From positions 1,709,893-1,773,892 of the forward strand of contig NW_020313057.1 of assembly GCF_003265705.1 (NCBI RefSeq): a stretch of DNA of 64,000 bases, in the 5' to 3' direction. The notes beneath the pieces were generated by a model. The model was not told the DNA's origin. It ran no database searches and worked only from the letters and a program-made list of their open reading frames with translations. Position numbers and translations under genes: made by a program. Source of the stretch: Callorhinus ursinus (lineage: Eukaryota; Chordata; Mammalia; Carnivora; Otariidae). Position 1 is the first letter of the stretch. The number at the start of each line of letters is the position of its first letter. Below are positions 24,901 through 39,900 of the stretch, in pieces.

Positions 24901-27900
24901 GAGAGCTACTTGTTACATGGCTATAGGATATTGGATAGTCCCATTACAGCTTGGCTTTCTTTTCCCCCCTTCTCTTCTATAGCACTTTGTCAGCTAAGGA
25001 AAGTTGGTTGAGGCTAGATAATTTTAAAAAGCTGTATTGTTTAGCAATCCCTGTTGGCCAGTAAATTGGCTAAATTGAAATTGTTCTGACATTTCTCTGA
25101 TAAAAGCATCTGATTATATTTGACCAAGTAGAGAACTACTTTTAGAGTAAAAATAATTTTGATGGTAAATCAGAGTTTAAATAACTAAAACACTATTTAA
25201 ATAACTATTAGGTTTAGTATCTTTTCCCAGTGGAGGTACCTAAAAGAGTTTCAGATGCAATAACTGTGGAAATTTTGTTCTACTTAATAAAGCTAGTGAT
25301 AAAGAAAAGAAAATGCTTACAGCTAGCCTTATTGACTTGCATAACTTGGAATTACATCATTAGAAACTATTTATAACTCAGTGGTTTTCTGAGGGCGGGG
25401 GGTTGATGTATGTTTGGATTTTATTTTAGGAGGTAATTTTCTTAATACTATTCATCAACATAAGCATATAGTAGCATATTTTTCTCTCTTCCAGTAGATT
25501 GTGACCATAAACATACAACCTAGGTCTTTACCATTTCACAGGCTTGCCAGCCAGTATTCAGAACATTGTGGGTGTGTGCGTAGTTGTATGCAAAAAAAAG
25601 TATTAAATATATAAAAGCTATTGCTACATGAAGTCCTAGAAATGGAAACCTGAAAGGTAAAGTTCTCGCATTATTCCTCACACTTAACGCTGTTAGATGA
25701 GAGTTCTCTTTAACTTCATCCTTTATGGTCAGCGAGAAAAATAGAGCAGTTGTATCTCTCACTAAAATACTTTGTCTTAAGATTATAAAGGACACTTTCT
25801 CAGTCGAATGAATTCTTTACTTCCCACTCAAACGTGCTATGCAAGTATGAAATACATTTGACATTTAATATATTACCAAATTCACCACATGGATCATTCT
25901 GTTCAAGATCCTTAAACCAGGAACCTTGTTCAGAAGTCTTTAAATAAATTGGCCAAAATTAGTGTTGGCATTTGTCATTTTTAAATCAAATTAGAAAGGT
26001 AAAGTGTTCAACATGGAACACCTTAATGGGAATAGGTGGTTTTATAACTTTCCCAGATCTCCTCCATAAACGTTTAAACATTACATAAACTTAAACAGCC
26101 TTTAACAAAAGATCATTTTCTATGCTAATCTAAAAAGCATTGTAAACAGTCAAACTAGGCAAGCCAGTAATCAGTTGGGAAGACTATACTGGCTTTTGGA
26201 ATGTTTTCATTGGAATTTAATGGGGGGGGGGCTTTTCCTTTTCTTTTGTCCCTCTAGCATAAATACATCTTAAAATGAGTGGTATGATTAAAAACAGTTA
26301 ATTTCTAAGGACTTTAGCAAATTATTCGTATATCATTGGGACAAAAGGAGCAAAACAAGATTTAAAAAAAGATCATTCATGACAAAATTTATTAGTAATG
26401 ACCATCACAGTTGCTGGGTTCATTATGTGGAACCTGACCAGTGCCATTGGGTTTTATTTTGGGAGGAGAAAAGGAATTTCTCTTTAGATAGTTCACATCT
26501 GGGTTGTTTGCTCACATCCAGGGTTTTGAGCTACTTATTTTACACTTCTGAACTTCAGCCACAATTCCTTTTCTGCAGTCCTCCATTCTGACATCTTTGA
26601 AGTAATCTGCTGTCCTCCATTTCCGTGTCTCACCTCGTAGGTTCTCCAGCCCTGGCCTCCCTCAGTGCTCAGGTCCTGCTCCCACTGGCCTATGAGCATC
26701 TTGCAGTTGGCAGACGTGGAGTGTTCGTGGTGCGCTCAGCATTAGGAGAACTCCATGTGCTCCACTTGGATACATAACCGTCACCTCCTAGCCCCTGATG
26801 TTCACAGTCAGATTCATTCTTCCATCAAGGCTGATTTCCCTTCCTCACTGCAGCTTTTCTCACAGTTCTAGTCCCCCACCCACGGCTCTGCTAATTCCTT
26901 CCAGCTAGGATTCCCTACCCTCTTTCTCTTTGAGCTGAGAGCAAAGTATCTTCTTCGTAAAACTTGTTAAGGGACGCCTTTGTATTCCCAGATGTGTCAG
27001 AAAGAAGGATGTTGAATATAAGTGCCAGTGCACTTGGGGAAATAATATGTTCTCTACAGCATGGGGCAGCAAACTGGCCCAAAGGCCAGATGAAGCCACC
27101 AGCTAGTTTTGTAAAATAATTTATTGGAACACATCCATGCTTACTTGTTTATGTATTATGGTATTGTCTTGCTGCTGAGATCACATGGCCCTATTAACTC
27201 TCTGGCTCATTACAGAAAAAGTACGCCAGCCCCCAAATGTTCTAAATGAACATTTGTCAAACCAGAGTACACTGGGAGTTGTGCCCAAGCTTCAAATGAT
27301 CTTCTAGATCAGGCCAGCCTATATATATATAGCCTGTTCAAACAAGAATAATACATTTTCTAAAGCCTAATTTTTTGTATGTTCATAACGAGAGGTAAGC
27401 GATATGTAATGAACATTTCATTAAGTCTGTTTTAATTCTTCTCTGGGTTAGCATAGTATATTTTTTATTTATAGTGCTTAGAGCTTAGAGATAAGGCATC
27501 AGGTAGTTCACTTTCAGTTCTTTCACACGCCTGCATTTTCTGACATCTTTAATGCCAGAGAATTTGATGTAAGCCTTTTTCTGTGGCTAAAACTGGAATC
27601 TTCCTCGTTAGCTCAACAATAATTTCCCCAAATTTCATTTTGTAAGAATACTAAAGTAATAGCTGTATTCTTTGCCCCCCTTCCCCTGAAAAGATTTTCT
27701 TTTGTGACCGAGAAAAACAGTATTTCCTTTACCTTTATTTAGATAACTCAAAGTCCTGTTTTAACACCCATTTTAAGCTTTTCCTCATCACTTACTAATA
27801 ACAAAGGTTGAAATGCAACAGATGGTTAATAGAATGTATCCTCATCTTGGGCCAGTATAAGTTTACCCTTGGGTAAAATCTCATCTGCAGCTCTACCTTC

Positions 27901-30900
27901 TCCTCATCCAGAATTTCAGTGACAAATCCCCAAATTCCAACAGCCATGCTAAAGGAAAGAATCGAAAAGAAGTGGGGTTGGAAATAGTTAAGAAAACTAA
28001 AGCTTATGGTGAACTACATGGAGCAACTTTTGTAATTACAGTTGGAAGTGATAAAAACAGCTAGGGGATCATAATAATAGCCCCAGTGTTAGTAATTGCT
28101 CCCTAAATCGGAGAGCTGACAACATGGCAATCCTAGCGTCAATACGAAGTTCATTATAGCGCTAAGGCTGTACTGGTGATGTATTATAAAAAGGAAAGAA
28201 TTTTTAAGAAATACTATTTTAAATAGGCTAAATAAACATAACCCAAGAATCTGGCATTATCAACCCAAATTACAAATGCATTCTTCCTTTGACCCAGCAG
28301 TCCTACTCTGGTGCTCCATCCTACAAATGAAAAACTGTGCATGTATGAAAATTACATGTTCAGGTTTATTTGGTGCGGCCGTGTTTATCACAGCGAAAGA
28401 TCAGACATTGTCCAAGTATCCAGCAATGAAGAACTGGATGATAAAATCAGAAAGGGATTGAAAGGCCAGATGAAAACATGCCACTTGACATGCAGTTATC
28501 CGCAAAGTAATATTGAAAGTGCAGGGAAAGGAGACCCTAAAAGTTGCTATCGAGGGATAGTAAATGGGAAAGAATTGTACATTCCCAAATTTTACTGTGT
28601 TTATTTAGCACTTTTTAACTTTATTATGTGAAATATGTGTAAGGGTTTGCATCTATTGATCTCCCGTTTCCATTTGACTTCTATTCCCATACAAACTGAA
28701 GCACCTCGTCTCATCATAAGAACTACACTAATTGATTCTTACACTTTGTTCCTTCATCTTTGAGATAAAGAGGGGCGCGGTGATTCGGGCAAAAGTTACT
28801 ATAAAAACTTATTTCCACAGAGGAATAGCATTTCAAATTGTATTTAACAGTTTTATCCTATAACTTGTTAGAGGATTCAAGAAGGTTAAAAGGGGGTAGT
28901 TAGAAACTTGTTCTCTAATGAGATTTGTATAAGTGAACACAATTTTAGACAAAGGCTCAGGCCAACGCTATGAATAGAGGCAAACAACTGTAGCTCCGAG
29001 TCTAGAATTCTATCAAGTAGAATTTCATAACAGTTTAAATATGTGGAGCAAAGGTTTGTGAAGAGTCTAAAGTAACATTGAATTCTGATTTTTTTTGATA
29101 AATTGTAACATTGCTTACTATGCAATTAGTCGTGATAAAGAATTTTATGGGAAAAAGAAATCTGCCTTCAAGATATTTCCTCTGAGTTAAGAAAAACTAA
29201 AATTCTGGACATGCAAAACTTGATTATTGATCTGTGGCTAGGTATTGCTATAATAGGTTTACTAAAGTAATAAATACCAAATGCATTTCTGTGTAATTGT
29301 TTGCTATCATATCTCTGGATTTAATTTTTAAACATTTAAAAACTAGATATATTGTAAGTTTTATTTCTTTTTATTTGAACAACGATTAAAGCAAAAGTGT
29401 AAGTCATTACTTTTTGCAGGTTGCCTTTTTATAGTAATTATCTATTTAATATTAGACTTTTCGCGTGTTTTTATATAAAGCTTCAGTATCATGCTCACAA
29501 TAATTCCCTATGGTTGCACTATTATTCCCATTTTTCAAATGTCCAATTAAGGCCCAGAGAGTTTGTGACTTAGCTAGTCACACACATCTGATAGAAATAT
29601 CACTCAAAATCTTCTGACTCCCGATTTCCTAACTTCCTCACCCTAGCCTCATATTTGTTCTGTTTATTTTTAAGGCCATGCTATTATTGTGGCTGGTTGA
29701 TAGCAGGCTTTTTATCTTTTCAGGACATGGCTTTAGTTGCTCCTGAGGCTCCTTCAGAACAAGCCAGGAGAGTTTTTCAAACCTATGATCCAGAAGGTAA
29801 AAGATTTTATTTTATTATCATTGACTCAGTGTTTTATATCTTTATATGTTTGAAATGGATTGATACCTGAGTTTTATTCAAAAGTATTTTTGGATTATTG
29901 AATAAAATGTAGGTTGCATTTTGTGAAAATTTTAAATTGGAAACGTAAAAATGGGAACAAATAAGGATGCTTAATGATTGTCAAACTCACATGGTGTAAG
30001 GTTTGCAGGTTTCTTGGGGTAACAAAGTTATGATTACTTGCATCTTGACCTCTGAAAGTCTGTGTTAAACAGGAAAATATCACCTTCTAAACAAGCTTTT
30101 TGAAGTTATTCCTTTATTCTGTTATTCAAATTAATATTAAATAAGTCTTCCAGAATACTTTTAAAAATTGAAATAGACAAATATTCTGTAAATTTTAGGT
30201 ATACAAAGTGTTGCTTTGATAATTTATATATTGCAAAATGGTGACTACGGTAGCATTAGCTAACACCTCTGTCATGTCACATAGTTACCATTTTTCTGTG
30301 GTGACAATTAAGATCTAGTCTCTTAGCAACTTTGAAGTTTATTTATAGTACAATATTTTATACTATAATAACTACGCTGTGCATTCGCTCTCCAGAACTT
30401 ACTTATCTACTAGTTGCAAGTAACATCTTAAAACACCTCCCCCACTAACCTACCTCCCCAGGCCTCGGTAACCATCGTTCTTCTCTATTTTTTACAAATT
30501 CAGCCTTCTTAGATTCCACGTACAAGTGACATTGTGCAGTATTTCTTTTTATCTGTCTGACTTATTTCACTTAGCGTAACGCCCTTGAGGTCCATCCATG
30601 TTTTTTCAGAGGGTAGGAGTTCCTTCATTATCGTGGCTAATTAATATTCCATTGTATGTATAGGTATATAAACCACATCTTCTTTATCCATTTACCCACT
30701 GGTGGACAGTTAGGTTGTTTTCACATCTTGGCTGCTGTGAGTAATGCTGCAGTGACTGGGGTAGTGCAGATACCTCTTCAAACTATTGATTTCAGTACCT
30801 TCAGATAATACCTACCACTAGGATTGCTACATCATATGGTAGTTTTCAATTTTTTGAGTAATTTTTATAGGTTTTTTTTAGTAGGTGTACCATTTTATAT

Positions 30901-33900
30901 TTTCTCCAACAGTATATACTGATGCTCTTTTCTCCACATACGCATCAACATTTATCGCTTTGGATAAAAGCCATCCTAACAGGTGTGAGCTGATGCCTCA
31001 TTGTAGTTTTGATTTGCACTTTCTTGGTGATTGGTGATATTGAGTATCTTTTCATATGCCTGTGGGCTCTTTGTTGTCTTTAGAATAATGTCTCTTCAGA
31101 CCCATTGCTCTTTTTTAATTGGATTATTTTATTTTTTGCTATTGAATTCTATGAATTCTTAAGGGGTTAATGCCCCAAACACATTTTCAGATAGAGGGTT
31201 TGGGAAGATTTTCTTCCATTCTGTAGGTTGTCTTTTCAATTTGTTGTTTTCCTTTGTTGTTCAGAGGCTCTTTAATGTGACCCCACTTGTTTATTTTAGG
31301 GGTTTTTTGCTTGTGTTTTGATGTCTTATCCTAGAAATCACTGCCAAGACCAATGATGAGGGTCTTTTTTCCTATGTTTTCTTAGAGGAGTTTTACAGTT
31401 TCAGGTCTTACATTTAAGTCTCTGATCCATTTCAAGTTAATTTTTGTGAGTCGTGTAAGGGATCCAGTTTCATTCCATTCCATAGCCATCTCATGTAGAT
31501 AACGAGTTTTTCCAGCACCATTTATTGAAGAGACAGTCCTTTCCTCAGTGCGTGTTTGTGGCATCCCTGTCAAAAATTAGCTGACCGTATATGAATGGGG
31601 TTATACCTGGGCTCTCTGCTCTGCTGAACTGGCCTCTGTGCCTGTTTTTATGCCAGAACCATACTCTTATTATAGCTGTGTAATACAGGTTGAAAATCAG
31701 GTAGTATGACCCCTTTGGCTTTCTTTCTCTTTCTCAGGATGGCTTTGGCTGTGCAGTCCTCTGTGATTGCAAACAAATCTTCTCTATCTGTGAAAAATTT
31801 CTTTGGAATGTTGACAGAGATTGCATTGAATCTGTGGATCGCTTTGGGTACTATGGACATTTTCACAGTGTTCTTCCAAGCCAAGCATACAGGATATCTT
31901 TCCATTATGTATCATCTTTGATCTCTCATCAGTGTCTTCATTTTTGGTGGATAGGTCTTACATCTCCGTGGTTAAACTTATTCCTAAATATTTCATTGTT
32001 CCAACGCTATTGTAAATGGGATTGCTTTCTTAATTTCTCTTTCAGCTAGTCCGTTATGTATTAAAATGTAACTGGTATCAGTACGTTGATTTTTGTATCC
32101 TGCATATAAAATGAAACTCCTTATTAGTTCTAACGGTGGTTTAAGGGAGTCTTTAGAGTTTTATATATATAAGATCATGTCATCTGTATGAATGCCTTTT
32201 CTTTCTTTTTCTTACCCAATTGCTATGGCAAGGACTTTTTTTCATCACCGAGTATGATATTACCTGTAGTTTTGTCATCTGTGCCCCTTATTACATGAAG
32301 GAACATAACTTCTATAAGAAATGTTTTGAGCGTTTTTCTCATGAAAGGATTTCCATTATGTCAAATGCTTTTTCTGCATATTGAGATGATCATATTTTAT
32401 TTAATTTTATTAATGTGACATGTACCACATTTATGGATTTCTGTATGTCAAACCATCCTTGCATCCCTGGAATAAATCCCACTTGATCATAGTGTATGAT
32501 CTTTTTAATGTGCTATTGGGTTTGGTTTACTAATATTTTATTGATAATTTTTGCCTCTGCATTCATCAGAGATATTAACCTATAGTTTTCTTTTCTTGTA
32601 GTGTCCTTACCTGGCTTTGGTATCAGGATAATACCGGCCTTATAAAATGGTTGAGGAGTATACCCTCATCTTCAGTTTTTTTGGTACAGTTTGAGAGGAA
32701 CTGGCATTAATTCTTTTAAGTGTTTGGTAGATTCACCAGTAAAACCATCTGTTCCTGGACTTTTGTTTGTTAAAAGGTTTTGGATTACTTTGTCAGTCTC
32801 CTTTTGTTAGTGATCTGTTCAGATTTTGTGTGTCTTCATGATTCTGTCTTGGTAGGTTATATATTTCTAGAAATTCATTTCTTCTAGGTGGTCTAGGGTG
32901 TTGGTGTATGATTGTTCATAATAGTCTCTTCTGATACTTTGTGTTTCTCTGGCATCAAGTTGTAACGTTTCCTCTTTCCTTTCTGATTTTGAGCCCTCTC
33001 TTTCTTGGTGTCCATAGCTAGAGGCTTGTCTGTTTTTTCAAAACCAAGCTCTTAGTCTCATGTTTTCTGTTGGTTTTCTGGTCTCTATTTCATTTATTTC
33101 CATTCTGATCTTTGGTATTTCCTTCTTTCTGCTAACTGTGGACTTAGTTTGTCTTTGTTTTCTAGTTTCTTGAGGTGTAATGTGAAGTTGAGATCTTTCT
33201 TAAACTCCTCTTAAAACTGCTTTTGCAGCGTCTCATAGGTCTTGATATGTTGTGCTTCCATTTTCATTTGACAATATTTCTTGATTTTCCATTTAAGTTC
33301 TTCTTTGACACATTGGTTGTTCAGGAGCATGTTGTTGAATCTCCATGAATTTGTGAATTTTCCAGCTTTGTTACTGATTTCTGATTTCATACCTTGTTGG
33401 TCAGAAAAGATACTTGGTATGATCTCAGTCTTCCTAAATTTGCTAAGACACTTTTTGTGATCTATCATGTGATCTATCCTGGACGTTCCATGTGCCTTTA
33501 AGAAGAGTACGCATTCTGCCGCTGTTACGTAGAATCTTCCGTATATGTCTGAAGTGTCATTTAAGTCCATTGTTCCCTCACTGATTTTCTGCATCGATCA
33601 CTGTTGTTAATAGTGGAGGAATTCACTACCCCACTTTTATTTCATTGCTGTCTAAAATTCTCTCCCATGTTAATAAGTGTTTACTAAATTGAGGTGCTCC
33701 AAAATATGGTACATAAAGGTCTATAATTGTTATAGCCTCCTGATGAATTGATCCCTTTATCATTACATTGTGGCCTTTTCTCCTGTAACAGTTTTTGACT
33801 TAAAGTCTATTTTATCTGATATAAGTATAGTTACCCCTGTTCTCGTTGGTTTCCATTTGCTTGGAAAATCTTTTTTTAATCCCTCTGAGAGTTCTTCAAG

Positions 33901-36900
33901 TTTAAGTGAAGTCTTTTGTAGGCAGCATATAGTTGGGTTTTGTTTTCTTTATCCATGTAGCCACTCTTTTCATTGGAGAATTTAAACCATTTAGAGTAAT
34001 TATTGATAGGTAAGGACTTACTATTGCCATTTTCTTAATTGCTTTCTGACTACAGTTCTGTAGTTCCTTTCTTCTCTTGCTGTCTTGTGACTTTTAAAGC
34101 AGTATGCTTTGATTCTTTTCATTTATTACAGAGTTTTGCTCTGATTACTGTGAGGCTTTCATCATATGTCTTACAGCCATCCATTTTAAGCTGATAACAA
34201 TTTAACTTCAGTTACATCAGAAAGTTCTACCCATCAGTGTGCCCTACTCATAATTTATTTTGATGTCCCAGTATACATCTCTTTTTACTATGTATTCATT
34301 AACATAATATTGTAGCCATGATTATTTTTAACACTTTTGCCTCTTAACCTATATGCTAGAGTTCACAGTGATTTACACACTGTTACAGGATGAGAACATT
34401 TTGTTCATTGAGGTATAATTGACATAAAACAATTTCAGCTGCACAACATAACGACTGTGTATATTGTGAAATGCTCAAAATACATAGGTTTTTTTTCTTG
34501 TGAGACATTTCAAAGTCTATTCTTTGAGCATCTTGCAAATATGCAGTGCAGTTTTACCTGTAATCACCCTGCTGTACATTACATCCCTGTAAGTTATTTT
34601 GTAACTTGAAGCCTACACATTTGACACCCTTCAACCTTTACATTCTCTATCCCCTACCACCAACCCCACCCCGAAGCAATAAGTCTGTTCTCTTTATCTG
34701 TGGGCCAACTTTTGTTTTTAGATTCCCCACGTAACAGAGATCACACAACATTTGTCTTTGTTTGATGTATTTCACTTAGCCTAATACCCTCGCCTTCCAT
34801 GATGTTGTAGAAAATGGCAAGATTTCCTTTTTTATTGAGGAGTGATATTCTACTGTGTGTGTGTGTATATATATATTTCCCCCCCCCACTCATCCACTGA
34901 TGGACACTCAGCTTCCATATCTCGGCTGTTATAAATAATGCTGCAGTGAACGTGGAAGTGCACATATCTTTTGGAGTTAGGTTTTTAATTTTTTAAGGAA
35001 CTTCCATACTATTTTGCAGAGTGGCTGCACCAACAGTGCACCAATGTTCCCTTTTCTCTACATCCTTGCCAACACTTGTTATTTCTTGTCTTTTTGGTAA
35101 TAGCCATTCAACAAGTGTAAGGTAATCATTGTGGTTTTGATTTGCATTTACTTGATGACGAGTGATGTTGAGTACCTCTTCATATACCTAGGTGTTGGCC
35201 ATCTGTGTATCTACTTCAGAGAAATGTCTATCCAGATCCTCTACCCATATTTTAATCAGATTGTTCGGGTTTTTTTGCTGTTGAGTTGTATGAGTTTATG
35301 TATTTTGGATATCGACCCCATATCAGATATATCATTTGCAAATATTTTCTCCCATTTGGTAGGAAGTCATAGCTAAGCCATGTCCTAGAGCTTTCCACCT
35401 ATGTTTTCTAATAGGAGTTGCATGTTTTCTGATCTTAAATTCAAGTAGTGAAAGGATTAAATTTTTATGTATGGTATAAGTCAGTGATCCAGTTTCATTC
35501 TTTTGCATGTAGCTCTCCCAAATTTCCCAATGCCATTCATAGAAGAGACAGACTGTCCTTTCCTTGTTGTGTGTTCCTTTGTTATGAATTGGCCATTTGT
35601 GGGTTTACATCTCTATTCTGTGCCATTATGTGTCTGTTTTTATGCTAATATCATACTCTTTTGATTACTGTAACTTTGTAATGTACTTTGCTATCAGGAA
35701 GCCTGATTCCTCCAGCTTTGTTCTTCTTAAGATTTCTTTGGGTATTTGGGGTCTTTGTGGTTCCATACAAATTTTAGAATTGTTTATTCTAGTTCTGTGA
35801 AATATGCTGTTGGTATTTCGATAGGGATTGCATTGAGTCTGTAGATTGCTTTGGATAGTATGGACATTTTAACAGTATTAATTCTTCCAATCCATAAGCA
35901 CAGAATAGCTTTTTATTTGTATCTTTCACTAATGTGTTATAGCTCTTTAACTTATTAAATTCCTATTTCTTTTGATGCAATAGTAAATGGGATTATTTTT
36001 TATTAGTATATAGAAATGCAACAGCAACCTCACTGAATTTGTTAAACCATTTTTTGGTAGAGTATTTAGGGTTTTCTGTATATAATGTTCTCTGCACATA
36101 GTGACAGTTTTACTTCATTCTTCCCAATTTGGATGCCTTTTCTTTTTCTTGTCTAATTGGTTGGCTAGGACTTCTAATACTTTGTTGACTAAAAATGGTG
36201 AGAGGGGACATCTTTGTTCCTTAACCTTAGAGGAAAAGGTTTCAGCTTTTCACTATTGAGTGGGATAGTAGCTGTAGGTTTGTCAAACGTGGCCTTTTAT
36301 TATGTCGAGGTAGTTCCCTTTATAAATGTCTGCTATATTGAGAGTTTGAATCATGAATGGATGTTCAATTTTGTCAAAAGCTTTTTCTACATTTATTGAG
36401 ATGATCATAATATGATTTTTTTTTCTTATCCTTCATTCTGTTAACATGGTGTATTAATTGATTGAGTTGTGGATGTTAAACCATCCTGGCATCCCTGGAA
36501 TAAATCCCACTTGATGATGGTGTATGATACCTTTAATGTATTCTTGAATTTGATTTGCTACTACTTTGTTGAAGATTTTTACATCTGTGTTTATCAGGGA
36601 TATTGGCCTACAGTTTTCCTTTCTTGTGCCATTTTTGTCTAGTTTGGGAATATTCCTGCCTCTTCTATTTTTGGAAGAGTTTGAGAAGAATTGGTATGTA
36701 TTCTTTTAACATATTTAGAATTCATCAGTGAAGCCACCAGGTCCTGGGCTTTTGTTTGTTGACAGGTTTTTTGATTACTGATTCAATATCCTTACTCACA
36801 GTCTATTGTAGGTTTCTAGGAATTTATCTGTTTCTTCTTGTCCAGTTGTCCCATTATTTAGTATATAATTGTTAATAGTCTCCTCTGATCATTTGTATTT

Positions 36901-39900
36901 TCTATGATCGTGGTATCAGGTGTCATGACTTTGATTCTGATTTTCTTTGAGTCGTCTCATTTTCTTGGTGCATCTAAAAGGTTTATCAAGTCTCTTCAAA
37001 AAAACAGCTCTTAGTTTTATTGATCTTTTTCTATTTAGTGTCTATTTCATTTATTTCCGCTCTGATTCTTGTTCCTTTTTTCTCCATTAATGTGGGACTT
37101 CATTTCTTTCTAGTTCCTTGAAGTGTTTGACATAAACAAACAGTCTTCTGTTACACTTCCAATAGAGGATTTTGAATTTGACTGTATATTCACCTTTACC
37201 ATTGAATTTTATACTTACATGTTAGTAATTCAGCGTCCTTTCATTTCAGCCTTAAAAACCCTTGTATTTTTCATTTCAGCCTTAAAAACCCTTGTATTTC
37301 TTGTAGGGTGGGGTACATGGTGATAAATTCCCTTAGCTTTTGTCTCTCTGGGAATATGTTTACCCAGCAAAATTGTCATTCAGAAAGGAAGGACAGGTAA
37401 AGTATTCTTGTTGACAGGTTTTTCTTTTGAGCACTTGCTCTCTTGGCCTGCAAGGTTACTGCTGATGGCCTGATTGAGATTCCATGTATATGAGGAGTCT
37501 TTTCTTCTCAGTCTTTGATTTTTGAGAGCTTGATTACAGTAACATGTCTTGGTGAAGAAGCTCTTTCGAGATCTTTGAGCTTCATGTACCTAGATGTCCC
37601 ATCTTGCTCTCCAGATTTCACAAGGGAAACCCTATAAGGCTATCAGCTAATTTTTTCAGCAGGAACTTTGCAGGCCAGAAGTCAGTGGCTTCGTATGTTC
37701 AAGTGCTGAAAGGGAAAAAAAAAAAAGAAGAGATAGAGTTTCTCACAGCAACCAAAATTAGAGGAGTTCCTCACCCCTAAACCAGCCTTACAAGAAAGGG
37801 TCAAGGGACTCCTTTAGGTGGAAAAAGGCTACAACTAGAAGAAAATTATGAAAAGAAAAAGTTTCACTAGTAAATGCAAACATTACAGTAAAGGTAGTAG
37901 ATTAATTGTATAAAGTCAATATGGAGGTTAAAACACAAAAGCAGTGAAATCAATTATATGTACAAAAATTAGTCGAGAGGCAAAAAAAAATGTAAACAGG
38001 ACATCGTCTACATAAAATGTGGACTAGGGAATAAATATTTAATGCTTTTAGAATGTGTTTGAACTTAATATAGACACACACACAGCATGCTGTATATGAA
38101 CCCCATGATAACCAAAAGATACACAAAGAGAAAGCAATTCAAACGCTAAAGAAAACCATCAAATCACAGCACAATGGCAATACATACATAACTATAAAAA
38201 TTACGTTAAATGTGAATGGACTAAATGCTCCAGTGAAAGGCTATAGGCTGACTGAATGGAGATAAAAGAATAATATTCTGATGTAAGTGGGGTGTTAAAA
38301 GTCTAGGCCTGTTAATCTTTGCTTTATATAATTAGGTTTTCTTATGTTGGGCACTTAGATATTTACAATTCCTATGTCTTCTGTTAGAAGGATCCCCTTA
38401 TCATTATGTAATGCCCTTGTCTTGCTGCCTTTGTTTTAAAGTCTATATTTTGTCTGGTATAAGTATTGCTATCTTGCTTTTTTTTTTTTAAACTTCATTT
38501 GTATGAAATACCTTTTCCCATCCCTTCACTTTCAGTCTGTATGTGTCCTTAGGTATGGAGTTTCTTGTAGGCAGAATACAGACCAGGAACAAGACAAGGA
38601 TACCCACTCTTGCCGCTTTTATTCAACATGGTAGTGGAAGGTGCAGCAATCAGACAAGATATAAAAGGCATCCAAATTGGTAAGGAAGAAGTAAAACTAT
38701 TTTCAGATGACATACAACTATATATAAAAATCACAAAGAGTCTGCCAAACTATTAGATCTAATCATGAATTCAGGAAAGTTGTAGGATTCATAATCAATA
38801 TACAGAAATCTGGTGTTTCTATACACTAATAAACGAGAAGGGAAAGGAAGGAAACCATGCCATTTACAACTCTATCAAACAGAATAAAATACCTAGCAAT
38901 TAATCTAACCAAGGAGGCAAAAGACCTGTACTCTGAAAATTGTAAGACATTGATGAAAGAAATTTAAGAAAACACAAATGGAAAGATAGACCAGGGTCTT
39001 GAATTGGAAGATTCAATATTGTTAAAATTATTGATATCACCCCAAGCAATCTACAGATTCAGTGAAATCCCTGTCAAAATAGCAATAGTGGCTCTCACAG
39101 AACTTGAACAAAAAATTCTAAATTGCATGTTGAACCTCAAAAGCCATAGCAAGCTTGAGAAAGATGAACAAAGTTGGAAGTATCACAATTCCAGATTTCA
39201 AGATATACTACAAAGCTTTAATAATCAAAATGGTATGGTATGGCATACAGATCAAGGGAACAAGGTAGCCCAGGAATAAACCCATGCTTATGTGGTCAAT
39301 TAATCTATGACAAAGGAGGCAGGAATATACAATAAGGAAAAGACAAATCTCTAAAATAAATGGTGCTGGAAAAACTGGACCACTTTCTTAAACCCTACAC
39401 AAAAATTTAAAGACTTAAATACGAGACCTGAAACCAAATGAACCCCAAAAAAACCCACATTGGCAGTAATTTGGATATCGACCTTAGCACTATTTTTCTG
39501 GATCTGTCTCCTCAAGGGAAACAAAAAAAATAAACTCTTGCCCCTACATCAAACTAAAAAGCTTTTGCACAGCAAAGGAAACCAGCAAAACAAAAAGGCA
39601 AGCACTGAATGAGAGAAGGTATTTACAAATGATATATCTGATAAGGGAGTATTATCCAAAATATATAAAGAATTCATACAGTTCAACACCAAAAAAAAAC
39701 ACATCCAATTTTAAAATGAGCAGAACACCTCTATACATTTTCCCAGAAAAGACCTACAGATGGCCAACAGATGAAAAGATGCTCAGCATCACATTAGTGG
39801 AAATGCAAATCAAAATCATATCACCTCACATCAGTCAGAATTAATCTGGTATCTAAAACAAGAAATAAGTGTTGACAAGGATATGGAAAAAAAGGGACCC

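Larger units (their letters stand above)
11936..29723 (+). other. MINDY3 intron (17.8 kb)
   Basis: The left part carries MIR, L2, an old unassigned repeat, a carnivore L1 tail, a split L2/L1 pair and two SINEs (to 19976). From about 19980 to 28250 only one clear MIR (21895-22130), one DNA transposon (27060-27238) and doubtful old fragments are seen. A partial L1 at 28255-28650 and an MIR at 29490-29625 close the intron. I see nothing identifiable in 12740-13585, 14170-14910, 17880-19510, 20000-21570, 22140-23285, 23590-27055, 27240-28250 and 28655-29485. Confidence 0.8.

Noticed and set aside
33211..33594. 127-codon open frame on the - strand as a possible gene
   Set aside because: Its sequence is recognisable as L1 ORF2, a surviving piece of the decayed element, not a host gene.
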